Shown here piece after piece: positions 6,861 to 6,864 of a stretch of 6,864 nt of DNA. The notes under the pieces were generated by a model. The model was not told the DNA's origin. It saw only the letters and a program-made list of their open reading frames with translations, and did no database searches. This DNA is from Candidatus Brocadiaceae bacterium (GTDB taxonomy: Bacteria; Planctomycetota; Brocadiia; SM23-32), in NCBI GenBank assembly GCA_003567495.1, contig PWZK01000383.1:1-6864 (forward strand), in the 5' to 3' direction. Numbering within the stretch: position 1 is the first letter of the stretch; the number at the start of each line of letters is the position of its first letter. The translations under genes and the position numbers were made by a program.

Positions 6861-6864
6861 GGTA

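Overview
The window looks like part of a bacterial chromosome. Four protein genes lie on the + strand with gaps of only 32-37 bases, followed by about 220 bases of non-coding DNA. No phage, transposase, integrase, CRISPR, tRNA or rRNA genes are visible. Codon choice and base composition look similar across the four genes. The species cannot be named from this sequence. The gene set and the degenerate intergenic repeat at the right end are of a kind I associate with uncultivated environmental bacteria (Planctomycetota/Armatimonadota/Zixibacteria-like lineages), but this is a weak inference.

Layout. (1) At 2-715 is the 3' end of an ABC-transporter permease of the FtsX/MacB type. It has the last two membrane segments and then an unusual soluble tail of about 150 residues. 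(2) At 748-2895 is a large polytopic membrane protein that looks like the OPT-related family annotated as DUF6785/DUF6784. (3) At 2930-3724 is a LolD/MacB-type ABC ATPase with every nucleotide-binding motif intact. (4) At 3762-6644 is a DinG-type superfamily 2 helicase with its iron-sulfur cysteines intact, fused to an N-terminal DnaQ-fold domain that has lost its catalytic residues. (5) At 6645-6864 are small inverted repeats, a 10-base-periodic repeat tract, a hairpin, and a near-perfect sigma-70 promoter reading out of the right edge.

How the genes may work together. Genes 1 and 3 are the natural permease/ATPase pair of one ABC system. Gene 2, an OPT-like transporter, sits between them in the same transcription unit. 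The three probably form one membrane assembly or pathway whose substrate cannot be read from the sequence. The helicase is closely spaced behind them and may be co-transcribed, but it belongs to DNA repair or replication and has no obvious functional link. The most interesting points are the mixed ABC/OPT cassette, the soluble tail on the permease, and the DinG protein with a dead exonuclease domain but a live helicase core.
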